This document shows positions 43,997 through 51,951 of a DNA stretch of 64,000 bases, piece after piece. The stretch is from CAMYMQ01 sp963730305 (lineage in GTDB: Bacteria; Pseudomonadota; Alphaproteobacteria; Bin65), in the NCBI GenBank assembly GCA_963730305.1, contig CAVSRB010000003.1:558001-622000 (forward strand), given 5' to 3'. The position numbers were made by a program, and so were the translations under genes. Each line of letters starts with the position of its first letter. Position 1 is the first letter of the stretch. The notes under the pieces are model-generated. The model did not search any database. It saw nothing but the letters and a program-made list of their open reading frames with translations, and was not told the origin of the DNA.

Positions 43997-44103
43997 GTAG
44001 GGGCGGGTTTCCAACCCGCCCGTTCAGGCGTTGGCGCGAGAGGACCAGGCGCGCGGGAAGTCGATCGGCCGCGGGTGCAGGCGGGTTACGAACCCGCCCC
44101 TGC
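43997..44103. repeat. Pair of GGGGCGGGTT-type palindromes, partly inside a coding sequence
   Basis: Two short palindromes of one family, GTAGGGGCGGGTTTCCAACC at 43997 (completed by CGCCC) and GCAGGCGGGTTACGAACCCG at 44077 (completed by CCCCTGC), face each other. They are dispersed-repeat units of a kind common in GC-rich proteobacteria. The right unit lies within the 3' end of the minus-strand gene at 44024 and encodes its last residues. Confidence 0.65.
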
Positions 44104-44515
44104 GGACGGTCGCGCCCGGTGAGACCTCCTTCGATCCGGCACCCTCCCGTTCGCGCAGCCGTCGATAGGCCGCCAACGGCAGCAGCGCCGGCACGACGAT
44201 CAGCGCGCTGTCGCGCAGCGCCGGGCCCCAGGCCGCGCCGTCGACGACCATCTCGACGACGTGCAGCCCGGCGTGGCCGACCAGGAACACGCACGCCGGC
44301 GCCAGCAGCCCCGCGGGCGCGCCCCGGCGGGCGGCGAGCGCCAACGCCGCGGCCGCGGCGAGGAAGCCGAGACCGATGTCGCGGATGAAGTGGATATTGG
44401 CCGGGCCGGTCGCCGTCACGCCCGGGACGGCGTGGTACCACGCCTCGGGCGCGGCCAGCATGACCAGGCCGTTGGCGCCGTGGTAGACGGCCAGGGCGGC
44501 GAGCAGGGTTCGCAT
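44024..44515 (-). CDS. Small four-span membrane protein with repeat-derived C-terminus
   Basis: 163 residues from ATG 44515. The first 125 form four TM helices: MRTLLAALAVYHGANGLVML with PEAWYHAVPGV and FIRDIGLGFLAAAAALAL, then ALRDSALIVVPALLPLAAYRRL. HGANG and HFIRDIG are characteristic of a widespread uncharacterised small membrane family. The last about 35 residues (GGFVTRLHPRPIDFPRAW) are translated from an intergenic palindromic repeat, so the ancestral stop has probably been lost. An upstream frame extends to 44653 without support. Confidence 0.7.
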   Translation of the reverse strand: MRTLLAALAVYHGANGLVMLAAPEAWYHAVPGVTATGPANIHFIRDIGLGFLAAAAALALAARRGAPAGLLAPACVFLVGHAGLHVVEMVVDGAAWGPALRDSALIVVPALLPLAAYRRLREREGAGSKEVSPGATVRRGGFVTRLHPRPIDFPRAWSSRANA

Positions 44516-44688
44516 CGGGTCGGTCCTCCATCGCCGGCGACGGTACTTGCCGACATGAAGACGAGCCAGCGGCGGATGGTGTGACACGGCCGGTGACGTT
44601 CCGCCTTGCCCGGCATCGCGTCCGAGCCCGAGGGCCGGCCGCTCCCGCGACACAAACCGGCCCTATTCAAGGCTCATTCGTGGACTAG

Positions 44689-44710
44689 CTTGACGCACCT
44701 AAACGTCAAG
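44689..44710 (+). promoter_or_regulatory. Inverted repeat CTTGACG-N8-CGTCAAG upstream of the SH3 gene
   Basis: Perfect 7-bp arms with an 8-base spacer, ending 52 bp before the SH3-protein start. The left arm contains a -35-like TTGACG, so the palindrome may be an operator overlapping the promoter. No good -10 follows at the right distance, so this is tentative. Confidence 0.4.
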
Positions 44711-44762
44711 GCGCTGCGGGCGGCGAAGCGATCGCCGACAGCGCCGCAAGGAACCCACCACA

Positions 44763-45188
44763 ATGAAGACCCTGTATTTGATCGTCGCCGCCGGGACGCT
44801 CTTCCTGCTCCCGGGGACAGCGAACGCGCAGTCCTACAGCGCCAACGTGACCACGACGGTCTACATGCGCTCCGGGCCGTCGACCGAGTATCCCGCCGTC
44901 GTCGCCGTGCCGGGCGGCGCCACCGTGATCGTATACGGCTGCGTCGCCGGCTGGACCTGGTGCGATGCGTCCTGGGGCCCGAACCGCGGCTGGATCGCCG
45001 GCACCTTCCTGCAGGCGCAGTACCAGCAGCGCTACGTGCCCTACGGCTATTACGGGCCGCGCATCGGCATCCCGATCATCCCCTTCGTCTTCGGCAACTA
45101 TTGGGGCCGCCACTACCAAGGCCGCTCCTGGTACCGCAATCGTGGCCGCTACCAGAACTACAACCGCGGCCATCGCCGCCACCGCTGA
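44763..45188 (+). CDS. Secreted bacterial SH3-domain protein
   Basis: 141 residues. A signal peptide (MKTLYLIVAAGTLFLLPGTA to NAQ) is followed by one SH3b domain (TTVYMRSGPSTEYPAVVAVPGGATVIVYGCVAGWTWCDASWGPNRGWIAG, residues 30-85). A Tyr/Arg/Gly-rich tail (QQRYVPYGYYGP, NRGRYQNYNRGHRRHR) completes it. SH3b domains bind cell-wall peptides; the basic tail may contact membrane or polymer. Related short YSH3-tail proteins are common in rhizobial and acetic-acid genomes without known function. It is monocistronic. Confidence 0.88.
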   Translation: MKTLYLIVAAGTLFLLPGTANAQSYSANVTTTVYMRSGPSTEYPAVVAVPGGATVIVYGCVAGWTWCDASWGPNRGWIAGTFLQAQYQQRYVPYGYYGPRIGIPIIPFVFGNYWGRHYQGRSWYRNRGRYQNYNRGHRRHR

Positions 45189-45360
45189 CGCCTGATCGCC
45201 GCCGCCCTCCGGGGCGGCGGCGACGTTTCAGCCCCCACCCGTCCAAGGCGCGGCCGGCCGCACGCCCTTGAAGGCGCGCCTTTTCAGGACCATATTCCTG
45301 ACAATTGACGTCGCCTTCGCCCCGCTCGCCGGACCGCGCCGTGCCTTCCCCATCCCCAAC

Positions 45361-45450
45361 CGTCACCCCCGCGCAGGCGGGGGACCGGCCCGTGCACGCC
45401 GTGCGCCGACCGGAACAGCCTCGAGTTCCCGCCTGCGCGGGAATGACAAG
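45361..45450. repeat. Palindromic CGCAGGCGGG repeat pair
   Basis: Inverted units 45361-45383 and 45425-45450 (reading GTCACCCCCGCGCAGGCGGG and its mirror, with mismatches), each internally palindromic. This GTCATTCCCGCGCAGGCGGG type is a common dispersed intergenic repeat in proteobacteria. It lies in the 500-bp gap 45189-45688, which otherwise holds only the phased GATAACC repeats. Confidence 0.7.
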
Positions 45451-45530
45451 ACGATGGCTGACGACCCGGCGGGACACGCTTGCCGCTGCCGACCTGCTTC
45501 GGCGCGCCGGGCCGGTCACGCCGCCGAAAA

Positions 45531-45557
45531 GATAACCCTTGATAACCGATGATAACC
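45531..45557 (+). promoter_or_regulatory. Three GATAACC direct repeats at exact 10-bp spacing
   Basis: GATAACC occurs at 45531, 45541 and 45551, each followed by a 3-base spacer, so all copies face one side of the DNA helix. The array is about 130 bp upstream of the zinc-ribbon gene. Phased direct repeats are typical of sites for cooperatively binding regulators. No known regulator matches this motif to my knowledge. Confidence 0.5.
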
Positions 45558-45688
45558 TTTGCGCCGCTCCCCCGACCGCGCGCGCCGCGCCGCGCCGATT
45601 CCGGCGAGCAAATTCTGGACACGCGCGGCCCCGCCGGTAACGATGGCCGGCGGTTCCATCACGTCGGAAAGGTTGGATCGAGGGGGCG

Positions 45689-46768
45689 ATGACGAAGGAA
45701 TTTCCCTGCGGGCAGTGCGGCGCGACCCTGGCCTACGAGCCGGGCACGGACGTCATCAAGTGCAAGTATTGCGGCTTCGAGAACCCGATCGAGGCGGCGC
45801 CGGACGCGCCGCCGGTCGAGGAGCAGGATTTCTACGCCGCCCTGGCCAAGCTGCAGGACGCCGCGCCGCTCGAGGAGCACCAGACCGTCAAGTGCGACAC
45901 CTGCGCGGCGGAATTCACGTGGGACCCGGCGGTCCACGCCGCGGACTGCCCGTTCTGCGGCAGCGCCATCGTCGCCGACCCCGCCGCGAGCCGCCACATC
46001 CAGCCGGCCGCGCTGATCCCCTTCCAGCTGACCCAGCAGGAAGCGCAGGAGCGGCTCAAGAAATGGCTCGGCAGCCTGTGGTTCGCGCCCAACGACGTCA
46101 AGCGCTATGCCTATACCCAGGGACGCCTGGTCGGCATGTACGTCCCCTACTGGACCTACGACAGCCAGACCTATTCCGACTATGACGGCGAGCGCGGCAT
46201 CAACTACACCGAGACCTATACCGACACCGACAAGGACGGCAATCCGATCACCCAGACGCGCACGCGGATCGAGTGGTACCCGGTTTCCGGCCACGTCGAC
46301 CGCTGGTTCGACGACGTGCTGATCGTCGCCAGCAAGTCGCTGCCCAAGAAATACGCCGACCGGCTCGACGAGTGGAACCTGGACGCGCTGCAGCCCTATC
46401 AGGACCAGTACATCGCCGGCTACCGCAGCGAGGTCTACCAGGTCGGCCTCGAGGAGGGCTTCGGCGAGGCGCGGGGCAAGATGGAAGAGGTGATCCGCGA
46501 CGACGTCCGCCACGACATCGGCGGCGACCACCAGCGCATCCACTGGGTCAACACCCAGTACGACGACATCACCTTCAAGCACATCCTGCTGCCGATCTGG
46601 ATGAACGCCTACCGCTACGCCGGCAAGAGCTACCAGTTCCTGGTCAACGCCCAGACCGGCGAGGTCGAGGGCGCGCGGCCGTGGAGCTGGATCAAGATCG
46701 GCCTGGCGGTGGCGGCCGGCATCGTGGTCGTCGGCGTCATCGCCTACTTCGCCAGCCAGGGCAAATGA
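45689..46768 (+). CDS. Zinc-ribbon membrane-anchored protein (TFIIB-type zinc-binding, stress-cluster associated)
   Basis: 359 residues. Two N-terminal zinc ribbons (CGQCGATLAYEPGTDVIKCKYCGF; CDTCAAEFTWDPAVHAADCPFCGS) are followed by a large soluble domain with VGMYVPYWTYDSQTYSDYDGERG and HVDRWFDDVLIVASKSLP. A single C-terminal TM helix (IGLAVAAGIVVVGVIAYFA) then ends the protein. Proteins of this layout are often mis-called primosomal protein N' or helicase subunits because of the zinc ribbon. They occur next to SPFH and TelA genes, as here (about 2.5 kb away). The role is probably in a membrane-associated complex; the biochemistry is unknown. Confidence 0.85.
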   Translation: MTKEFPCGQCGATLAYEPGTDVIKCKYCGFENPIEAAPDAPPVEEQDFYAALAKLQDAAPLEEHQTVKCDTCAAEFTWDPAVHAADCPFCGSAIVADPAASRHIQPAALIPFQLTQQEAQERLKKWLGSLWFAPNDVKRYAYTQGRLVGMYVPYWTYDSQTYSDYDGERGINYTETYTDTDKDGNPITQTRTRIEWYPVSGHVDRWFDDVLIVASKSLPKKYADRLDEWNLDALQPYQDQYIAGYRSEVYQVGLEEGFGEARGKMEEVIRDDVRHDIGGDHQRIHWVNTQYDDITFKHILLPIWMNAYRYAGKSYQFLVNAQTGEVEGARPWSWIKIGLAVAAGIVVVGVIAYFASQGK

Positions 46769-46777
46769 GGCGGCGGC

Positions 46778-47197
46778 CTACTTCGCCGCGCGGGCCGGCG
46801 GCACGGGCCGGCGCCAGCCCCAGGTGAGGCCGTGGAACAGCAGGCCGCCCAGCGCGCCGTTGCCGGCGGCGAACAGGAAGGTCTGGCGCAGCTCGTCGGC
46901 GCGGAACTCGCCGCCGAGCAGGAGCAGGTTGAGCGCGGTCAACGGCACCGCCGCCGCGACGATCCCGGCCAGCGCGTAGCGCCAGGCCGGCGGGCGGCGG
47001 CCATGGCGCCCCTGCCACAGGTGCCACGGCAGCAGGAACGCGAGGGTGATCGCGAGCGCGATCGGGTAGCCGTAGGCGTAGACGGCGAGGAACAGACGGG
47101 GCGATTCGAGCGCGAAGCCGGCCGCCGTCGGCAACAGGGTGAGCGACGGCGCGGCGAACACGGCCACGAAAGTCTTTCTCAAGCCCGGTCGGTCCAT
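46778..47197 (-). CDS. Small membrane protein, unknown
   Basis: 139 residues from ATG 47197. Four TM helices are predicted (FVAVFAAPSLTLLPTAAGFAL; FLAVYAYGYPIALAITLAFLLPWHLW; YALAGIVAAAVPLTALNLLLL; FLFAAGNGALGGLLFHGLTWGW), with basic loops GRHGRRPPAWR and a C-terminal RRPVPPARAAK. No catalytic motif is seen. It converges on the zinc-ribbon gene (9 bp apart) and is divergent from the GXWXG protein, 102 bp away. Confidence 0.7.
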   Translation of the reverse strand: MDRPGLRKTFVAVFAAPSLTLLPTAAGFALESPRLFLAVYAYGYPIALAITLAFLLPWHLWQGRHGRRPPAWRYALAGIVAAAVPLTALNLLLLGGEFRADELRQTFLFAAGNGALGGLLFHGLTWGWRRPVPPARAAK

Positions 47198-47299
47198 TCT
47201 GTCATAACCGATAGAAATGAAATTTCCTGCCCCGCGGCACTGCGAAACCTTGGCCCGGCAGCCCGTTGGATCGCCGGCCTTCGGCCTGCCGGAACCGAC

Positions 47300-47764
47300 A
47301 TGGTGACCGCCGGCCCGGACCCTGGCAAGCGCTTCGAGGCCCTGCTCGGCGCGCGCCGGACGACGCGCGCGGAGCTGGACGCCCTGTTCGACAGCCTGGC
47401 GCCGGTGACCGCCGAGGCGATGTTCGGGCGCTGGACCGGGTTGGCCTTCCCGACCGGCGACCTGTGGCAACGACTGCTGCGCCGGCGGCCGCTGTTCCGC
47501 TGGCACGGCAAGCGGTTCCGCAGTGCCGACCGGGTCAACGCCCTGGTGGTGAGCGTCTTCGGGCTGCGCGTCGCCGCGCCGCTGGGCGCCGCCGTGCTGC
47601 GGCCGGTCGAGTTCCGCGGCGTGCTGTCGACGGCGATGATCTATTGCTGGCTGCCGATCATCGACCACTTCCGCGCGGTCGACGCCGACACGCTGATGGG
47701 CGTGATGGAGACCCGCGGCCGGGTGCGGACCCACTTCGCGCTGCGGCGGGAAGCCGAGCGCTAG
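47300..47764 (+). CDS. GXWXG / DUF4334-like domain protein
   Basis: 154 residues from ATG 47300. The N-terminal helix (ALFDSLAPVTAEAMFGRWTG) carries the GRWTG form of the GXWXG motif. The C-terminal part (VEFRGVLSTAMIYCWLPIIDHFRAVDADTLMGVMETRG) matches the DUF4334 pattern. Proteins with this pair are soluble, occur singly in many proteobacteria and actinobacteria and have no proven function. The region between (LWQRLLRRRPLFRWHGKRF) is basic. Confidence 0.8.
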   Translation: MVTAGPDPGKRFEALLGARRTTRAELDALFDSLAPVTAEAMFGRWTGLAFPTGDLWQRLLRRRPLFRWHGKRFRSADRVNALVVSVFGLRVAAPLGAAVLRPVEFRGVLSTAMIYCWLPIIDHFRAVDADTLMGVMETRGRVRTHFALRREAER

Positions 47765-47778
47765 GCGCGGCCAGAGCC

Positions 47779-49020
47779 TCAGGCGCGGCGCCGGGCCGGG
47801 AACAGGCTGACCACCAGGACCGCGGCCAGCGCCAGGGTCGACAGCCACCATTCCTGCCAGACGCCGAAGCTCATCGAGGCCACGGTCATCGCCGCGGCCG
47901 CCGCGCCCGCGGTCGCCATCAGCGGCGGGCGCGCCTCGAAGCGCCGGCGGGCGCCGACCGCCACCAGCGCGACCAGCGCGATCGCGACGAGGAGGCCGAT
48001 CACCCCGGTCTCGAGCCAGAGCTGGATCCAGTTGTTGTGGGTGTGCAGCGGCATCACGTCGAGGTGGGCGCGCGGGTCGGCGCTGATGACCATCTGGTGG
48101 TGCTGGTCCGAGATCCAGCGCGCCGTGCCGAAGCCGAGCCCGACCAGCGGGTGGTCGGCGATCCGGGCGGCGGCGTGCTCCCAGATCGCCAGCCGGTGAT
48201 AGGCCGACAGCGGCAGCGACGAGATCAGCCGGAAGCCGGCGTCCGCGGTCAGCAGGTGCAGCGAGATCCACGGCGCGGCCAGGCCGTAGACGCCGAACAG
48301 GCCGGAGACGACGACCACGGTCGCCCGCGGCGCGACCGCGGCGGCGGCGAAGGCGAGCAGCCCGATCACGGAGGCGACCTGGGCCGCGCGCATCGTGCCG
48401 CCCCAGATCGCGATCCCGGCGCCGATGGCGAGGATCACGGCGAGCGCGTACCAGCGCTTCTCGACCAGGATCGCGAGCGCGATCCAGACGGCGACGACCA
48501 GGACCGCACAGCCGCGCGGCCAGATCGCGTGACCGACATGGTCGACGCCGCGGATGAAGGCCGCGCCCGCGCCCAGGGTGAACGCCTCGAACATCAGGCC
48601 GGCGACCAGCACGGCGATGGAGACCAGGAAAACGGTGCGCAGTCGCCGGTCGTGCGGCGCCGGCAGCGGCCGGGCCACGGCGACCGCGAGGCCGCACAGG
48701 AGCAGGGTCGCCACCGCTGCGCCGGCCCGGTCGGGCAGGTCCCGCGGCGTCCAGGCCAGGGTCACCGCCAGCCACGCGCACCCGGCGGCCAGCAGCGCGA
48801 AGGCCGGATGGCGCAGGATATCGCCTGGCCGGGGACGGTAGGCGACGAGCATCCCGGCCGCCGCGACCGCGAGCAGCGGCAGCATGCCCAGGCGCTGGGC
48901 CCAGGCGACCGGCCCGATCGCGCCGACCGCCGCGCCGAACGCCAGGAACCCGAGCAGGGTGACGACGGCCGCCGCCTTATGCGGCGCGCGCGCCTGATCT
49001 GTCGCCGACGTCGATGGCAT
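47779..49020 (-). CDS. O-antigen ligase family membrane protein (WaaL/Wzy-like)
   Basis: 413 residues from ATG 49020, preceded by GGAGCG. About ten to twelve TM helices, with a large periplasmic loop holding AYHRLAIWEHAAARIADHPLVGLGFGTARWI and LHTHNNWIQLWLETGVIGLL. This is the WaaL/Wzy signature of O-antigen ligases and polymerases (H-x-H-N-x-W). It transfers undecaprenyl-linked glycan to lipid A core or polymerises it. It is the first of several minus-strand LPS genes, with the flippase-like gene 105 bp upstream of it. Confidence 0.9.
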   Translation of the reverse strand: MPSTSATDQARAPHKAAAVVTLLGFLAFGAAVGAIGPVAWAQRLGMLPLLAVAAAGMLVAYRPRPGDILRHPAFALLAAGCAWLAVTLAWTPRDLPDRAGAAVATLLLCGLAVAVARPLPAPHDRRLRTVFLVSIAVLVAGLMFEAFTLGAGAAFIRGVDHVGHAIWPRGCAVLVVAVWIALAILVEKRWYALAVILAIGAGIAIWGGTMRAAQVASVIGLLAFAAAAVAPRATVVVVSGLFGVYGLAAPWISLHLLTADAGFRLISSLPLSAYHRLAIWEHAAARIADHPLVGLGFGTARWISDQHHQMVISADPRAHLDVMPLHTHNNWIQLWLETGVIGLLVAIALVALVAVGARRRFEARPPLMATAGAAAAAMTVASMSFGVWQEWWLSTLALAAVLVVSLFPARRRA

Positions 49021-49125
49021 TCTCGCTCCAGGATGGCCGTGCATGCGGCGGATGGGGCCGGCAAGATAGAGGAGGACCCGGCCGCGGTAAACGCGGCGCG
49101 CGGGCGCCTCGCCGCGGGCAAATCG

Positions 49126-50076
49126 TCACGGCTGCTCCGGCGCGCGGGCGGGCGCGGCCAGCCACAGCGGCACGCCGGGCAGGCCGGTCGCGAACAGGCC
49201 GAGGCCGAGCAGGATCGACACCGCGAGGGCGTCGTCCGCCGCCACGCCGGCATAGCCGAGCGCGACCACCATCGCCCCCTCGCGCACGCCCCAGCCGGCG
49301 ATGCTGACCGGCACCACGGCGAACAGCATCACCATCGGCACCAGCGCGACCAGGACGCCGAAGCCGAGCGGCCGCCCCATGCCGTCGAGCAGCAGCGCCG
49401 CGGCGGCGACGAGCAGGAGATGGACGGCGATCGACTGGCCCGCGACGACCAGCCCGCCGCCGGGCGACCGGCCGATCGCCCGCACGCCGCCGGCGACCCG
49501 GCGGACCAGCGCCGCCAGGCGGCCGTCGCGCCGCGCCGGCCGGCCGCCGAGCCAGGCGAGGAAAGCCAGCCCGCACACCGCGCCGAACGCGAGCGCCGCG
49601 ACCACGGCCGCCGGGGTCGACAGCGCCGGCACGCCGAGGATGAAAGGCAGCCCCGCCGCGGCGGTGATCGCCAGCGCGGCGACCCCGGTGACCCGGTCGA
49701 CCAGCACGTTGGCGAGTGCGTCGGTCAGGGTCGCGCCGTCGCGGCGTACCAGGAGCACGCGCACCGCGTCGCCGCCCAGCGACGACGGCAGGGTCTGGTT
49801 GAAGAACAGCCCGATGAACAGGAACCGGCACGCGCGCGGGAACGGCAGCGCCATGCCCATCGCCTCCGACAGCAGCGCCCAGCGCCAGGCCGCGAGCCCG
49901 GACATCGCGAACAGCACGGCCAGGGCGGCGGCGAGCTCGACCAGCGGGATCGCGGCGATCCGGGCCCCGACCGCGCCGATGTCGGTCTGGCGCAGCGCCA
50001 GCCAGATCAGGCCGAGCGAGACCGCGGCCTTGCCGACGACAATGGCGGCACGCGCGACCGGGTGGGACGCCGCCAT
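49126..50076 (-). CDS. Lysylphosphatidylglycerol synthase TM-domain (UPF0104) protein
   Basis: 316 residues with seven to eight TM helices and the family motif FIGLFFNQTLPSSLGGDAVRVLLVRRDG near residue 90. The region VPVSIAGWGVREGAMVVALGYAGV lies near 265. This membrane domain, without the catalytic synthetase domain, often accompanies GT2-type glycosyltransferases and is proposed to flip or handle lipid-linked sugars. It lies 6 bp from the GT2 gene, so both are probably co-transcribed. Confidence 0.9.
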   Translation of the reverse strand: MAASHPVARAAIVVGKAAVSLGLIWLALRQTDIGAVGARIAAIPLVELAAALAVLFAMSGLAAWRWALLSEAMGMALPFPRACRFLFIGLFFNQTLPSSLGGDAVRVLLVRRDGATLTDALANVLVDRVTGVAALAITAAAGLPFILGVPALSTPAAVVAALAFGAVCGLAFLAWLGGRPARRDGRLAALVRRVAGGVRAIGRSPGGGLVVAGQSIAVHLLLVAAAALLLDGMGRPLGFGVLVALVPMVMLFAVVPVSIAGWGVREGAMVVALGYAGVAADDALAVSILLGLGLFATGLPGVPLWLAAPARAPEQP

Positions 50077-50082
50077 CGGCGC

Positions 50083-51057
50083 TCAGTCGGCCCGGCGGTC
50101 GGCCGGTGCGTCGAAGCCGAGCCGCTGCTCCTCGATGACGGCGTGGCGGTGCGAGACCTGGTGGTAGATGCGCGCCAGATATTCGCCGATGATCCCCAGG
50201 AACAGCGCGTTGAGGCTGATCGACAGCAAGAGCAGGACGGTGGTCGTGGCGAAGCCCGGCGGCCAGTCGACGTCGAAGAACAGGCGCGCGACGACGTAGC
50301 CGATGATCGCCAGGAAGGTCAGCACGGCGACGACCAGCCCGGTATAGGTCGAGATCCGGAGCGGGATGATCGACTGGCTGACGATGCCGTCGATCGCGAG
50401 CCCCATCATGGCCCGCAGCGGGAACTTGGATCGCCCGTATTCGCGCTTGGCCCGGTCGTAGGGGATGCCGACCTGGTCGAAGCCCATGCCGGCGATCTGG
50501 CCGCGCAGGTAGGGGTGGCTGGTCGGGGTCGCGCCGAGCACGTCGATGATGCAGCGGTCGACCAGGCGGAAGTCGCCGGAATCGAGCGGCAGCGGGTATT
50601 CGGACAGCGCGCTGATGACCCGGTAGAAGGCGCGGCGCAGGAAGGTGACGACGCGGCCCTCCTGCCGCGTCTCGCGCACGCCGTAGACCACCCGGGCGCC
50701 CTGCTCCCACGCCTCGACCATCCTGGGGATCAGCTCGGGCGGGTCCTGCAGGTCGGCGTCGAGCTGGACCGCGCAGGCGCCGCGGGCGTTGAGGTAGCCG
50801 GTCAGCACCGACTTCTGGTAGCCGAAGTTGCGCGAGAAGCGGATCACCCGCACCCGCGGGTCCGACCGCGCCAGGTCGGCCAGCAGCGCGAAGGTGCGGT
50901 CGGTCGAATGGTTGTCGGTGAAGACGAACTCGACGTCGTACCGGTCGGCGATCGGGGCCAGGGCCGCGTCGACCGCCGGCACGATGCGGGGGACGTTCTC
51001 CTCCTCGTTGAAGACGGGAATGCAGACCGACAGCAGCGGCTTGGTCTTCTTGGTCAT
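50083..51057 (-). CDS. Glycosyltransferase family 2, ArnC/GtrB-type
   Basis: 324 residues from ATG 51057. A GT-A domain opens LLSVCIPVFNEEENVPRIV, with the sugar-nucleotide DxD-like motif AVQLDADLQDPPEL near 95 and the catalytic SGDFRLVDRCII near 165. Two C-terminal TM helices (YTGLVVAVLTFLAIIGYVVA; FATTTVLLLLSISLNALFLG) follow. Members transfer a sugar from a nucleotide to undecaprenyl phosphate. Its start overlaps the stop of the upstream epimerase gene by 4 bp (ATGA-type). The sugar may be the CDP-dideoxyhexose made by the following rfb genes. Confidence 0.92.
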   Translation of the reverse strand: MTKKTKPLLSVCIPVFNEEENVPRIVPAVDAALAPIADRYDVEFVFTDNHSTDRTFALLADLARSDPRVRVIRFSRNFGYQKSVLTGYLNARGACAVQLDADLQDPPELIPRMVEAWEQGARVVYGVRETRQEGRVVTFLRRAFYRVISALSEYPLPLDSGDFRLVDRCIIDVLGATPTSHPYLRGQIAGMGFDQVGIPYDRAKREYGRSKFPLRAMMGLAIDGIVSQSIIPLRISTYTGLVVAVLTFLAIIGYVVARLFFDVDWPPGFATTTVLLLLSISLNALFLGIIGEYLARIYHQVSHRHAVIEEQRLGFDAPADRRAD

Positions 51058-51941
51058 CCGTCGATCTCCCGCAGCACGCTCTGCAATCCCTCCTCCAGGC
51101 CGATCGCCGGCGTCCAGTCCAACGGCGCCGACGGCATCGGCCCCGGCCGCATCGGCACGTCGGGGCTGTAGGGCCGCGCCCCCCAGTTCGCGTGCACCGG
51201 CCGCCCGACCGCCGCCGCGACCGCGTCGGCCAGCGCCCGGATCGTCACCGGCCGGCCGGAGGCGACCGCGAAGCAGGCCGGCGCCCCGCCTCCAGCCAGC
51301 GCCCCGGCGGCCGCCGCGAACGCCGCCGCCACGTCGTCGACATGGACCAGGTCGATCGCCTGCTCCCCCGGCGACAGGTCGAGCGGCGCGCCGGTCAGCG
51401 CCGCCCGCACCAGGGTATCGACGATCTTGCCGCGCCAGTCGCCCGGCCCGTAGACATCGTGCAGCACCAGCGAGGCCATCGCAAAGGGCGCGCCGCGCGC
51501 CGCCGTTTCCAGGATCACCCGGCCGGCGGCCTTGGTCGCGGCGTAGCGGTTGGCGGGCGCGAACCGGCCGTCGGTGTCCCACTCCCACCAGCTCGCGGCG
51601 TGGAGCAGCGGCGCACGGCCATAGCGGGTAAGCGCGGCGCCGAGATGGGCCGGCAGGCGGACGTTGGCGTCGACCAGCGCGTCGACGGCCGCCGCATCAT
51701 CGCCATGGGGCGTACCCGCAGCCAGGTGCATCACCACGTCGGGCGCGGCCGCGGCCAGGATCTTGTCGAGATCGCCGCCGGGATCGTCCATCTCGTGGCA
51801 GGTCACGCCCGGCAGCCCGCCGGCGCGATTCAAATCGGCGCCGGGACGGACGACCGCGTCAACGGCCCAGCCGCGCGCGACCAGGTGGCGGCACAGTCGG
51901 GAGCCGGTGTAGCCGGTCGCGCCGGTGACGAGCGCCCGCAT
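51054..51941 (-). CDS. NAD-dependent epimerase/dehydratase (extended SDR)
   Basis: 295 residues with the Rossmann start MRALVTGATGYTGSRLCRH, the active-site YAATK near 135, and the substrate-binding region VYGPGDWRGKIVDTLVRAAL. In this operon, between rfbG/F/H and a GT2, it is the best candidate for the final 4-ketoreductase or epimerase (as RfbJ/RfbS do) acting on CDP-4-keto-3,6-dideoxyhexose. That role is inferred from context only. Confidence 0.88.
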   Translation of the reverse strand: MRALVTGATGYTGSRLCRHLVARGWAVDAVVRPGADLNRAGGLPGVTCHEMDDPGGDLDKILAAAAPDVVMHLAAGTPHGDDAAAVDALVDANVRLPAHLGAALTRYGRAPLLHAASWWEWDTDGRFAPANRYAATKAAGRVILETAARGAPFAMASLVLHDVYGPGDWRGKIVDTLVRAALTGAPLDLSPGEQAIDLVHVDDVAAAFAAAAGALAGGGAPACFAVASGRPVTIRALADAVAAAVGRPVHANWGARPYSPDVPMRPGPMPSAPLDWTPAIGLEEGLQSVLREIDG

Positions 51942-51951
51942 CGCCCGCGCC

